64,000 bases of DNA from Streptomyces iranensis (GTDB lineage: Bacteria > Actinomycetota > Actinomycetes > Streptomycetales > Streptomycetaceae). The position numbers and the translations under genes were made by a program. How positions within the stretch are numbered: the stretch's first letter is position 1; each line of letters starts with the position of its first letter. Shown in pieces: positions 16,274-24,716 of this stretch. Location of the stretch: assembly GCF_017874715.1 (NCBI RefSeq), contig NZ_JAGGLR010000009.1:1-64000 (forward strand). Reading direction: 5' to 3'. The notes under the pieces are model-generated. The model was not told the DNA's origin and ran no database searches. It saw nothing but the letters and a program-made list of their open reading frames with translations.

Positions 16274-17791
16274 CTACTCGACCGTGACCCAGTCCAGGGT
16301 CCGCTGGACGGCCTTCTTCCAGCCCGTGTACCCCTCCTTCCTGGTCCTCTCGTCCCACTGGGGCTCCCACCGCCTGGACTCGCTCCAGTGGGAGCGCAGC
16401 TCATCGGTGTCCCGCCAGAACCCCGTGGCCAGCCCCGCGGCGTAGGCGGCGCCCAGGGCGGTGGTCTCGGCGATGACCGGGCGGCTGACCGGTACGCCCA
16501 GCACATCGGCCTGGATCTGCATGCACAGATCGTTGTCGGTGACCCCGCCGTCCACCCGCAGGACGTCCAGGTGGATGTCGGCGTCCCGCTCCATGGCCTC
16601 GACCACGTCCCGGCTCTGGTAGCAGATGGCCTCCAGGGTGGCGCGGGCGATATGGCCGTTGGTGTTGAAGCGGGTGAGGCCGACGATCGCGCCGCGGGCG
16701 TCGGAGCGCCAGTACGGGGCGAAGAGCCCGGAGAAGGCGGGCACGAAGTACACCCCGCCGTTGTCCTCGACGGTGAGGGCGAGCCGCTCGCTGCCCGCGG
16801 CGTCGTCGATCATCTTCATCTGGTCGCGCAGCCACTGGACGGCCGAGCCGGTGACGGCGATCGAGCCCTCCAGGGCGTACACGGGAGGGCTGTCGCCGAA
16901 CTGGTACGCCACGGTGGTGAGCAGCCCGCTGGCCGAGCGGATCAGCTCCGCTCCGGTGTTGAGCAGCAGGAAGTTGCCGGTGCCATAGGTGTTCTTGGCC
17001 TCGCCGGGGGCGAAGCAGACCTGGCCGACCGTGGCCGCCTGCTGGTCGCCGAGGACGCCGGTGATGGGGGTGGCGGTGCGCAGCGGGCGGGAGGTGCGGG
17101 CCTGCCCGTACGCCTCGGGGTGGGAGGAGGGGTTGATCGTCGGCAGCATCGCCCGCGGGATGCCGAAGATCTCCAGCAGCTCGTCGTCCCAGTCCAGCGT
17201 CTCCAGATCCATCAGCATGGTGCGGCTGGCGTTGGTGACATCGGTGGCGTGGATGCCGGCACCGGGGCCGCCGGTGAGGTTCCACAGCACCCAGGCGTCG
17301 GTGTTGCCGAAGAGGGCGTGGCCGGCCTCCGCGGCCTCGCGGACGCCCTCGACATTGTCCAGAATCCACTTGATCTTGCCGCCGGAGAAGTAGGTGGCGG
17401 GCGGCAGCCCCGCCTTGCGGCGGATCACCTCGCCCTGGCCGTTCCGTTCCAGCGCGGCCGCGATGGTGTCGGTGCGGGTGTCCTGCCAGACGATGGCGTT
17501 GTAGTACGGGCGGCCGTTGCGCGGATCCCAGATCACCGTGGTCTCGCGCTGATTGGTGATGCCGACCGCGGCCAGGTCGCCGGGGGACAGCCCGCCCGCG
17601 CGGAGGGCGTTCTGCATCACCGAGTTGGTGCGCTCGTAGATCTCCACCGGGTCGTGCTCGACCCACCCCGCGCGCGGCAGGATCTGGCGGTGCTCCAGCT
17701 GGTACCGCGCCACCTCGTCACCGTCGTGGTTGAAGATCATGAAACGGGTGCTGGTGGTTCCCTGGTCCACCGCACCGATGAATTCCGGCAT
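16274..17791 (-). CDS. glpK: Glycerol kinase
   Basis: This 505-residue FGGY kinase phosphorylates glycerol to sn-glycerol 3-phosphate with ATP. The N-terminus reads FIGAVDQGTTSTRFMIF. TNQRETTVIWD (about 82-92), YNAIVWQDTRT and GNTDAWVLWNLTGG are clear glycerol kinase motifs, and GGVTDNDLCMQIQAD marks the FGGY C-terminal domain. Length matches the family. It forms an operon with the channel gene upstream (38-bp gap). A preferred ATG with a GGCGGCAG upstream sets the start. Confidence 0.96.
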   Translation of the reverse strand: MPEFIGAVDQGTTSTRFMIFNHDGDEVARYQLEHRQILPRAGWVEHDPVEIYERTNSVMQNALRAGGLSPGDLAAVGITNQRETTVIWDPRNGRPYYNAIVWQDTRTDTIAAALERNGQGEVIRRKAGLPPATYFSGGKIKWILDNVEGVREAAEAGHALFGNTDAWVLWNLTGGPGAGIHATDVTNASRTMLMDLETLDWDDELLEIFGIPRAMLPTINPSSHPEAYGQARTSRPLRTATPITGVLGDQQAATVGQVCFAPGEAKNTYGTGNFLLLNTGAELIRSASGLLTTVAYQFGDSPPVYALEGSIAVTGSAVQWLRDQMKMIDDAAGSERLALTVEDNGGVYFVPAFSGLFAPYWRSDARGAIVGLTRFNTNGHIARATLEAICYQSRDVVEAMERDADIHLDVLRVDGGVTDNDLCMQIQADVLGVPVSRPVIAETTALGAAYAAGLATGFWRDTDELRSHWSESRRWEPQWDERTRKEGYTGWKKAVQRTLDWVTVE

Positions 17792-17829
17792 GCTGCCGCC
17801 TCTCGTGGGTGGGGTACGGCCCGGATCGG

Positions 17830-18672
17830 CTACTCGGGGGTCGGGGTGCGGCCCACCTCCGTTTCGGCCGCCGGGAGGAAGCGGCTGATCAGCACCTTGT
17901 AGAGGGCGGCGCCGACGAGCCCGCCGATCAGCGGGCCCACGATCGGCACCCAGAAGTACAGATCCCCGTACTGGTCCCGCCACGCGCTGCGGTATCCGGT
18001 GAGGTAGCTGGCCAGCCGGGGGCCGAAGTCACGGGCCGGGTTGATGGCGTACCCCGCGTCGGCCCCCCACGCCATGCCGATCGCGACCACGATCAGCCCG
18101 ATGACGAAGGGCCCCAGATTGGCCTTCGGGGCCGAGTTCAGCACATCGGTGACGGCGAAGATGAGCAGCACCAGGATCGCGGTGCCGATGATCTGGTCGC
18201 GCAGCGCGCCCCATTCGCTGACCGGAAGGGCTCCGTTGCCCGGGAGGGTGGAGAAGACGAACTGGGTCTTGAAGGTGTGCCCCGGGTCGGCGTGCCCCAG
18301 TGCCTCGGTGTAGTTCCAGCGCACCAGCAGGGCCCCGACGAACGCGCCGACCGTCTGGGCCACGGTGTACGGCAGGACCTTGCTCCAGGGGAAGCCCTTG
18401 AAGGCCGCCAGGGAGAGGGTGACCGCCGGGTTGATATGGGCCCCGCTGAGCCGCGCCGCCACATACACACCGAGGGTGACGCCCAGCCCCCAGGCCCAGG
18501 CGATGGAGTCGTGATCGCCGAGTGCGCCCGGGGGCTTGGTGAGGTCGCCGCCCGCCACGACCTGCGCCACCACACCGCAGCCGAAGAGGATCAGCACCAT
18601 GGTGCCCGCGAACTCCGCGCAGAGCTCGCCGAGCAGTGCCGACCTCGGGCGTTGTGGTTTCGGGGCGGTCAT
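17830..18672 (-). CDS. glpF: Aquaglyceroporin (MIP family glycerol facilitator)
   Basis: A 280-residue six-helix channel with both NPA boxes: SGAHINPAVTLSLA and GYAINPARDFGPR. The Asp after the second box (NPARD) marks glycerol-conducting members. The start chosen is the internal ATG (TAPKPQRPRS). An ATG 81 bp further upstream exists, but the intervening codons have many A/T third positions, unlike the rest of the gene, so they are probably untranslated. It brings glycerol to the kinase encoded next in the same operon. Confidence 0.93.
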   Translation of the reverse strand: MTAPKPQRPRSALLGELCAEFAGTMVLILFGCGVVAQVVAGGDLTKPPGALGDHDSIAWAWGLGVTLGVYVAARLSGAHINPAVTLSLAAFKGFPWSKVLPYTVAQTVGAFVGALLVRWNYTEALGHADPGHTFKTQFVFSTLPGNGALPVSEWGALRDQIIGTAILVLLIFAVTDVLNSAPKANLGPFVIGLIVVAIGMAWGADAGYAINPARDFGPRLASYLTGYRSAWRDQYGDLYFWVPIVGPLIGGLVGAALYKVLISRFLPAAETEVGRTPTPE

Positions 18673-18901
18673 GGGCCCATCGTCGGGGCGCTTCGGCACG
18701 GCGGCCCGTCCTGCTGGGCCGTCCGGGTCATGTGCGGGTCGTGGACCAGTCATGGACCGGCCATGGACGGCGAAACCGGGTCTGTACGGATCAGGGTGCG
18801 GGCCTGTACGAAGGTGCTGACCACATCACCCTTCGCCCTCCCATCACCAATCACCCAACACCCATCGCCCATCGCCCTCCAGCCGAAACAGGACGACACG
18901 G

Positions 18902-20173
18902 ATGCCGACCACCCAAGCCCCGACGAACTGGGCCGGGAACATCACCTTCTCCGCCGCCCGGCTGCACCACCCGGACAGCGTCGACGAGCTGCGGCGGATC
19001 GTCAGCTCCGCCGACCGGGTACGGGTACTGGGCACGGGCCACTCCTTCAACCGCATCGCCGACACCGAGGGCGATCTGGTGAACCTGGACCGGCTGCCGC
19101 ACCGGGTGGAGACAGACCCCGGGAAGTCCACCGCGACCATCGCGGCGGGCATGCGCTACGCCCATGTGGCCCAGGCCCTGCACGCGGAGGGCTTCGCGCT
19201 GGCCAACCTCGCCTCGCTGCCGCACATCACGGTCGCGGGGGCCTGCACCACCGCCACCCATGGCTCGGGGAGCGACCAGCGCTGTCTGGCGGCGGCGGTC
19301 GCGGGGCTGGAGCTCGTCGGCCCCGACGGCGAGGTGACCCGAATCGGCCGGGACGAGGATCCGGACCGGCTGAACGGGGCCGTGGTCGGGCTCGGCGGTC
19401 TTGGCGTGGTCACCGCCATGACGCTGGACATCGAGCCCACCTTCGACGTGGCCCAGTGGGTGTGGACCGGGCTGCCGCTCGACCGGCTGGACGACAGCTT
19501 CGAGGAGATCTTCGGCGCCGCCTACAGCGTCAGCGTCTTCACCGACTGGCGCTCGGGCGAGGGCGTGGTGTGGCTGAAGTGCCGCACCGACCTGCCCGGT
19601 CCCCCCGACCCCGGGCAGCCGTGGCTGGGGGCCCACCCGGCCAACCGCCACCACCACCCGGTGCCCGCGATGCCACCGCTGCACTGCACCGAGCAGCTGG
19701 GCGCGCCGGGGCCGTGGCATGAGCGGCTGCCGCACTTCCGCCCGGACTTCACCCCGAGCAACGGCGATGAGCTGCAGTCGGAGCTGCTGCTGCCGCGCGA
19801 GTCGGCCTCGGCGGCGTTCGCCGCGCTGCGCGGCCTCGGTGACCGGATCGCGCCCGTGGTGCAGGTGTCCGAGGTCCGTACGGTCGCGGCGGACGAGCTG
19901 TGGCTGAGCCCCGCGTACGGCCGGGACAGCGTGGCCTTCCACTTCACCTGGGTCCCCGATCACGATGCGGTGATCGAGGTGGTGGCGGCGATGGAGGAGG
20001 CGCTGCTGCCGCTGGGGGCGCGGCCGCACTGGGGCAAGCTGACGACGGCCGCGCCGGAACGGATCCTCTCCTCGTACGACCGGGCCGGCGACTTCGCGCG
20101 GCTGCTGGCCGAGCACGACCCGGCGGGGAAGTTCCGCAACGCCTATCTGGAGGGCTACTTCCCCACCGGGTGA
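18902..20173 (+). CDS. aldO: Alditol oxidase (FAD-dependent)
   Basis: This 423-residue flavoprotein of the D-arabinono-1,4-lactone oxidase family has His47 in VLGTGHSF, matching the residue that covalently holds FAD in S. coelicolor AldO. PHITVAGACTTATHGSG and GLGGLGVVTAMTL complete the FAD domain; the C-terminal HWGKL and FRNAYLEGYF motifs are typical. AldO oxidises xylitol, sorbitol and, more slowly, glycerol at the terminal carbon and gives H2O2. It is transcribed divergently from the glycerol uptake operon, which suggests shared polyol metabolism. No strong ribosome site precedes the ATG. Confidence 0.93.
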   Translation: MPTTQAPTNWAGNITFSAARLHHPDSVDELRRIVSSADRVRVLGTGHSFNRIADTEGDLVNLDRLPHRVETDPGKSTATIAAGMRYAHVAQALHAEGFALANLASLPHITVAGACTTATHGSGSDQRCLAAAVAGLELVGPDGEVTRIGRDEDPDRLNGAVVGLGGLGVVTAMTLDIEPTFDVAQWVWTGLPLDRLDDSFEEIFGAAYSVSVFTDWRSGEGVVWLKCRTDLPGPPDPGQPWLGAHPANRHHHPVPAMPPLHCTEQLGAPGPWHERLPHFRPDFTPSNGDELQSELLLPRESASAAFAALRGLGDRIAPVVQVSEVRTVAADELWLSPAYGRDSVAFHFTWVPDHDAVIEVVAAMEEALLPLGARPHWGKLTTAAPERILSSYDRAGDFARLLAEHDPAGKFRNAYLEGYFPTG

Positions 20174-20389
20174 GAGTCTGTGTCATATCCCCGGCCGGAT
20201 CAGCGTGCGGCGTCAGGGGGCACCTCCCAGCGGTAGCTGGGGGAGCGTGCGATCGCAAGGCGCCGGAGCGCCCTCGTGGCGGAGCCACTTGGGCGTTTCG
20301 GCAACGCGGCGAGAGGGGGCACCTCCCAGCGGTAGCTGGGGGAGCGTGCCAGACGCCGCACGCCCGGCCGGGGATATGACACAGACTCT
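20173..20389. terminator. Large inverted repeat between convergent genes, with two nested 35-bp repeats
   Basis: Arms of about 40 bp (20173-20214 and 20352-20389) are almost perfectly complementary: AGAGTCTGTGTCATATCCCC on the left pairs with GGGGATATGACACAGACTCT on the right, with a four-base insertion at 20199-20202. Inside lie two direct copies of a 35-bp element (20216-20250 and 20315-20349) which is itself a CTCCCAGC-GGTA-GCTGGGGGAG hairpin. The left arm begins on the aldO stop codon and the right arm ends 22 bp before the phosphoketolase stop, so it fits a bidirectional terminator, possibly derived from a small mobile repeat. Confidence 0.75.
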
Positions 20390-20410
20390 GCGAGCGGCAC
20401 CGGCCGGTGT

Positions 20411-22804
20411 TCAGCCGGTCCAGGACCATTCGGCGACCTCGGGCATATCGGTGCCGTGCTCGCGGATCCAGGCCTGGTGGCGGGTGCGGGCGTCCTGCAT
20501 CCGCTGCCGTACGGCCGTGGCGCGCACCGCGAGCCCGGGGGTCCGGTCGATGACGTCCATCACCAGCCGGTAGCGGTCCAGGTCGTTGCGGACCACCATG
20601 TCGAACGGCGTGGTGGTGGTGCCCATCTCCAGATAGCCGCGCACATGGAGGTTGGGGTGGACGGCCCGGCGGTAGGACAGCCGGTGCACCAGCCAGGGAT
20701 AGCCGTGGTAGGCGAAGATGACCGGCCGGTCGCGGGTGAACAGGGCGTCGAACTCATGGTCCGTCATCCCGTGCGGATGCTCCTCCTTCGGCAGCAGCCG
20801 GGTCATGTCGACGACGTTGACCACCCGTACGGCCACATCGGGCAGATGGCGGCGGAGGATCCCGGCGGCCGCGATGACCTCCTGGGTGGGCACGTCGCCC
20901 GCGGCGGCCAGCACCACATCCGGCTCCCCCGCGCCGTTCTCGGTTCCGGCCCAGTCCCAGGTCCCGGCGCCGCGGGCGCAGTGGGCGCGCGCCTGGTCGA
21001 GATCGAGCCAGTCGAAGCAGGGCTGTTTGCCCGCGACGACCACATTCACGTAGTCCCGGCTGCGCAGGACGTGGTCGGCCACGCTGAGCAGGGTGTTGGC
21101 GTCCGGCGGCAGATAGACGCGCACCACCTCCGGGCTCTTGTTGAGCACATGGTCGACGAAGCCGGGGTCCTGGTGCGAGAAGCCGTTGTGGTCCTGGCGC
21201 CACACATGGGAGGTCAGCAGGTAGTTGAGCGAGGCGACCGGGCGCCGCCAGGGCAGTGAGCGGGACACCTTCAGCCATTTGATGTGCTGGTTGACCATGG
21301 AGTCCACGATGTGCACGAACGCCTCGTAGCAGGAGAAGAGGCCGTGCCGCCCGGTCAGCAGATAGCCCTCCAGCCAGCCCTGGCAGAGGTGCTCGGAGAG
21401 GATCTCCATGACCCGGCCGGTGCGGCTGAGGTGCTCATCGGTGGGGAGGGTGGACTCCTGCCACGCCTTGCCGGTGGCGCGGTAGAGGGCCTCCAGCCGG
21501 TTGGAGGCGGTCTCGTCGGGGCCGACCACTCTGAAGTCGCGGCGGTCGGCGGTGTCCTCCATGACCTTCTCCAGCAGCCCGCCGAGGACCCGGGTCGGCT
21601 CGTGCAGGGTCGCGCCGGGCTTGTCCACGGGGACCGCGTACCGCTCCAGGTCGGGCACGGGCAGCGAGCGCAGCAGCAGTCCGCCGTTGGCGTGCGGGTT
21701 GGCGCCCAGGCGGCGGTCGCCCTCCGGGACCTCGGCCAGCAGGTCCGGCCGGGGCCGCCCGTCGGCGTCGAAGAGCTCCTCGGGGCGGTACGAGCGCAGC
21801 CAGCGCTCCAGCTGCCGCAGATGCTCCGGGTTCTCCCGGACGCCCGGCAGGGGGACCTGGTGGGCGCGCCAGGTGCCCGCCACGGGATCTCCGTCGACCT
21901 CCTCGGGGCCGGTCCAGCCCTTGGGCGTACGGAGCACGATGACGGGCCAGCGCGGCCGCTCGGCGATGCCCTCCTCGCGGGCGGTGCGCTGGAGCAGGGC
22001 GATCCGGTCCAGCGCCTCGTCCAGGGCGTGCGCCATGGACCGGTGCACCTGAAGCGGTTCGTCCCCGGCGACGTGGATCGGCTCATGGCCGTACCCCCGC
22101 AGCAGGTCGTCGAGTTCGGGCTCCGGGAGCCGGGCGAGCACCGTGGGGTTGGCGATCTTGTATCCGTTGAGGTGGAGGATGGGCAGCACGGCACCGTCGT
22201 GGACCGGGTCCAGGAACTTGTTGGCGTGCCAGGAGCCGGCCAGCGGACCGGTCTCGGCCTCGCCGTCGCCGATGACGCAGGTGACCAGCAGCCCGGGGTT
22301 GTCCAGCGCGGCCCCGTAGGCGTGGGCGAGGGAGTAGCCGAGCTCACCGCCCTCGTGGATCGAACCGGGGGTCTCGGGGGCCACATGGCTGGGCACCCCG
22401 CCGGGGAAGGAGAACTGCCGGAAGAGCCGGGCCATGCCCGCCGCGTCCCGGCTGACGTCCGGGTAGACCTCGGAGTAGCTGCCGTCCAGCCAGGAGCCGG
22501 CGAGCACCGCGGGGCCGCCGTGGCCGGGGCCCCAGACGCAGATGGCGTCCAGGTCACGGTCCTTGATGACGCGGTTGAGGTGGGTGTGGACGAGGTTGAG
22601 TCCGGGTGAGGTGCCCCAGTGGCCCAGCAGCCGGGGCTTGATGTGATCCGGGCGCAGCGGCTCGGTCAGCAGCGGGTTGGCCAGCAGATAGATCTGGCCC
22701 GCCGCGAGGTAGTTGGCGGCGCGCCAGTGGGCGTCCAGGGCGCGGATCCGGTCGTCGGCGAGCCCGCCGCTGGGCGAGCCCGTCGTGGTCGGTGCGTCTG
22801 GCAT
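20411..22804 (-). CDS. xfp: Phosphoketolase (xylulose 5-phosphate/fructose 6-phosphate)
   Basis: This 797-residue thiamine diphosphate enzyme cleaves sugar phosphates with phosphate to acetyl phosphate. The N-terminal domain shows LLGHWGTSPGLNLVHTHLNR, WGPGHGGPAVL and EGGELGYSLAHAYGAALDNP; the ThDP loop is GDGEAETGPLAGSWHANKF; the pyrimidine domain has SSCYEAFVHIVDSM and HNGFSHQDPG. Length agrees with the family. A GAGGGAGAGAGG ribosome site supports the ATG. In hypoxic or dormant actinobacteria it can give ATP through acetate kinase. It is preceded by a five-copy 25-bp repeat and a universal stress protein gene. Confidence 0.96.
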   Translation of the reverse strand: MPDAPTTTGSPSGGLADDRIRALDAHWRAANYLAAGQIYLLANPLLTEPLRPDHIKPRLLGHWGTSPGLNLVHTHLNRVIKDRDLDAICVWGPGHGGPAVLAGSWLDGSYSEVYPDVSRDAAGMARLFRQFSFPGGVPSHVAPETPGSIHEGGELGYSLAHAYGAALDNPGLLVTCVIGDGEAETGPLAGSWHANKFLDPVHDGAVLPILHLNGYKIANPTVLARLPEPELDDLLRGYGHEPIHVAGDEPLQVHRSMAHALDEALDRIALLQRTAREEGIAERPRWPVIVLRTPKGWTGPEEVDGDPVAGTWRAHQVPLPGVRENPEHLRQLERWLRSYRPEELFDADGRPRPDLLAEVPEGDRRLGANPHANGGLLLRSLPVPDLERYAVPVDKPGATLHEPTRVLGGLLEKVMEDTADRRDFRVVGPDETASNRLEALYRATGKAWQESTLPTDEHLSRTGRVMEILSEHLCQGWLEGYLLTGRHGLFSCYEAFVHIVDSMVNQHIKWLKVSRSLPWRRPVASLNYLLTSHVWRQDHNGFSHQDPGFVDHVLNKSPEVVRVYLPPDANTLLSVADHVLRSRDYVNVVVAGKQPCFDWLDLDQARAHCARGAGTWDWAGTENGAGEPDVVLAAAGDVPTQEVIAAAGILRRHLPDVAVRVVNVVDMTRLLPKEEHPHGMTDHEFDALFTRDRPVIFAYHGYPWLVHRLSYRRAVHPNLHVRGYLEMGTTTTPFDMVVRNDLDRYRLVMDVIDRTPGLAVRATAVRQRMQDARTRHQAWIREHGTDMPEVAEWSWTG

Positions 22805-22858
22805 GGACCTCTCTCCCTCGTGGTCTGCGGTGACGTGCCCGTCTCGTGGTGTCCAGTT

Positions 22859-22975
22859 GTGTACCCGCCGGTGGGGTCCGGTCGTGTACCCGCCGGTGGG
22901 GTCCGGTCGTGTACCCGCCGGTGGGGTCAGATCGTGTACCCGCCGGTGGGGTCCGGTCGTGTACCCGCCGGTCGT
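22859..22975. repeat. 25-bp tandem repeat, five copies, upstream of phosphoketolase
   Basis: The unit GTGTACCCGCCGGTGGGGTC plus CGGTC begins at 22859, 22884, 22909, 22934 and 22959; the last copy is truncated and the third has CAGAT in place of CCGGT. Period is exactly 25 bp. It fills most of the 183-bp gap between the stress protein stop and the phosphoketolase start, so it lies in the likely promoter or leader region of the latter. It may be a multi-site regulator array or a simple replication-slippage repeat. Confidence 0.9.
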
Positions 22976-22987
22976 GCCGTCTGCCGT

Positions 22988-23875
22988 TCAGTCCCGCTCC
23001 GGCACGATCACCACCGGGCAGGGCGCGTGGTGCAGGGCCGCGTGGGCGATGCGGCCGAGCTGCAGCCCGGCGGTGTGACCGTGGCCGCGGCGGGCACCGA
23101 GGACCAGCAGATCCGCGGTGGCGGCCGCGTGGAGGAGCGCCTTGCGGGCCGTGCCCTCGACCGTCGCGCGGTGCACGGTGACCCCGGGGTGGTCCTGTCG
23201 GGGGGTCCGCACGGCGTCCTCCAGTGTCCGCTCCGCCCGTGCCCAGTGGGCACGCACCGGGTCCCCCTCCAGCAGCAGATCATCCGTCACCTCACCGGCG
23301 GGCGCGCGCCATGCCCGTACGGCCTCCAGCGTGCGGCCGCCCGCCTCGGCCTCGTGGAAGGCGAACCGGACCGCGGCCGACGGACCGCCCGCCTCGCCGG
23401 GCTCGCCCACGCCGAGCACGATCCGGCCGAAGGCGCCGCCCCGATTGGGCTCACCGCCACGTACGACCGTCACCGGGCAGGTGGCGCGGGCGGCGACCGC
23501 GAGGCTCACCGAGCCGAGCAGCAGCCCGGCGAGTTCACCGCGGCCGCGGGAGCCGACGACCACGCCCGAGGCCTCCCGCCCGGCGCGCAGCAGCGCGTCC
23601 ACCGGGTCCTCCGGCAGGATCTCGGCGGCGACCTTCACATCGGGGCCGCGGCGGCGGGCGCGCTCCGCGGCGGACGCGGCGATCTCCTCGTCCCTGATCT
23701 GCTCCCACGGGCGCTCGGGGTCGGCGGCGGGCGCGATGCCCTCGTACCGCTCCCACAGCGAGGCGTGGACCAGCCGCAGCGGCACCGCGTGCCTGGCCGC
23801 CGCGTCCACCGCCCAGTCCACCGCCTGGAGGCCGTGGTGCGAGCCGTCGACGCCCACCACGAGGGGGAGCTCCAC
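22988..23875 (-). CDS. Universal stress protein, tandem UspA domains
   Basis: This 295-residue protein has two Usp domains (1-140 and 150-293). The first begins LVVGVDGSHHG and has an ATP-binding loop VVGSRGRGELAGLLLGSVS (G-x2-G-x9-GS). The second ends LQLGRIAHAALHHAPCPVVIVP, where the loop is less canonical. Tandem Usp proteins of this length are abundant in the mycobacterial DosR regulon. The GTG start is preceded by GGAAGGTGG. It is divergent from a CBS-protein operon, and the shared 238-bp gap contains the three 14-bp boxes described separately. Confidence 0.94.
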   Translation of the reverse strand: MELPLVVGVDGSHHGLQAVDWAVDAAARHAVPLRLVHASLWERYEGIAPAADPERPWEQIRDEEIAASAAERARRRGPDVKVAAEILPEDPVDALLRAGREASGVVVGSRGRGELAGLLLGSVSLAVAARATCPVTVVRGGEPNRGGAFGRIVLGVGEPGEAGGPSAAVRFAFHEAEAGGRTLEAVRAWRAPAGEVTDDLLLEGDPVRAHWARAERTLEDAVRTPRQDHPGVTVHRATVEGTARKALLHAAATADLLVLGARRGHGHTAGLQLGRIAHAALHHAPCPVVIVPERD

Positions 23876-23978
23876 CGTTTCCCACCACCTTCCGCGCGGC
23901 GGTCCCGCGCTCGTGCGACACGCCTACGTCCCCTGTCCGATGCCTTCACCCTCGCGCCCGTGCGGGATTCCGCGCGAG

Positions 23979-24039
23979 GGGCGTTTCGGCCCCGCCAGGG
24001 GTCGTTCGGCCCAGGGCACCCGTGCGGGCCGAACGGTCC
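23979..24039. promoter_or_regulatory. Three DevR/DosR-like boxes in divergent promoter region
   Basis: GGGCGTTTCGGCCC (23979-23992), GGGTCGTTCGGCCC (23999-24012) and, in the opposite orientation, GGGCCGAACGGTCC (24026-24039) lie between the divergent stress-protein and CBS-protein genes. The last two form a 10-bp inverted repeat (CGTTCGGCCC / GGGCCGAACG). The mycobacterial DosR box core is GGGAC-N4-GTCCC; the layout GGGNC-N4-GNCCC is met exactly at 23999. Related boxes occur upstream of the regulator gene and two other genes. Regulator identity is inferred. Confidence 0.6.
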
Positions 24040-24113
24040 CGAGGGCACCCCGGGCAGCCCAAGAAGGGGGCCGGAGCACCGTCCCACCCTGGGAGCGGAC
24101 CGGGGAGGCACGG

Positions 24114-24716
24114 ATGAAGCACCGCAAGATCGGCAATGTGATGACCGACGACGTCGTCCGGGTGAGCTCCAAGACGTCGTTCGACGAGGTCGGTGCGCTG
24201 CTCTCCCGGCATCGCTTCAACGGGCTGCCCGTGGTGGACGCGGACGACAAGGTGATCGGCATGATCACCGGGACCGATCTCAGCGAACCCGCCCCGACGG
24301 CCGGAGAGCTGATGTCGCGCCCCGCGGTCACCGTGCGCCCCCAGGACAGCATCGTGGACGCGGCCCGCGCGATGGACCGCCATCGCGTCGAGCGGCTGCC
24401 CGTCGTCGACGAGGAGGACCGGTTGATCGGCATCGTCACCCGCCGGGATCTGCTTCGGGTCTTCCTCCGCCCGGACGACGAGATTCGCGCCGAGGTGATC
24501 GACGAGGTGCTGGTCCGGTCGCTGTGGCTCGGCCCGCAGTCGGTCGCGGTCACCGTGACCGACGGGGTCGTACGGCTGGAGGGGCGGCTGGACCGGCACA
24601 GCGAGATCCCCATCGCGATCAGGATGACCGGGCAGGTGGACGGCGTGGTGGCCGTGGTCGACCGGCTCAGTTACCGGGTCGACGACTCCGCGGGCCGGGG
24701 AGGTGCGCGGCGATGA
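24114..24716 (+). CDS. CBS domain pair plus BON domain protein
   Basis: This 200-residue protein has two CBS motifs (about 5-60, IGNVMTDDVVRVSSKTSFDE to VIGMITGTDL, and 62-122, AGELMSRPAVTV to LIGIVTRRDLL) followed by a BON domain (about 135-190, VTVTDGVVRLEGRLDRHSE). CBS pairs bind adenosine ligands; BON domains often bind membranes. The ATG has GGGGAGG upstream. The stop overlaps the next stress-protein gene by ATGA. Comparable CBS proteins belong to hypoxia and dormancy gene sets in actinobacteria. Confidence 0.92.
   Translation: MKHRKIGNVMTDDVVRVSSKTSFDEVGALLSRHRFNGLPVVDADDKVIGMITGTDLSEPAPTAGELMSRPAVTVRPQDSIVDAARAMDRHRVERLPVVDEEDRLIGIVTRRDLLRVFLRPDDEIRAEVIDEVLVRSLWLGPQSVAVTVTDGVVRLEGRLDRHSEIPIAIRMTGQVDGVVAVVDRLSYRVDDSAGRGGARR

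Noticed and set aside
17830..18753. Longer start of the glycerol channel gene
   Set aside because: The extra 27 codons have many A/T third positions, unlike the gene itself, and no ribosome site.
21284..22609. 441-codon plus-strand frame within the phosphoketolase gene
   Set aside because: It is a shadow of xfp; the protein has no recognisable motif.
22859..22975. CRISPR array
   Set aside because: The 25-bp units are directly adjacent and spacers are absent.
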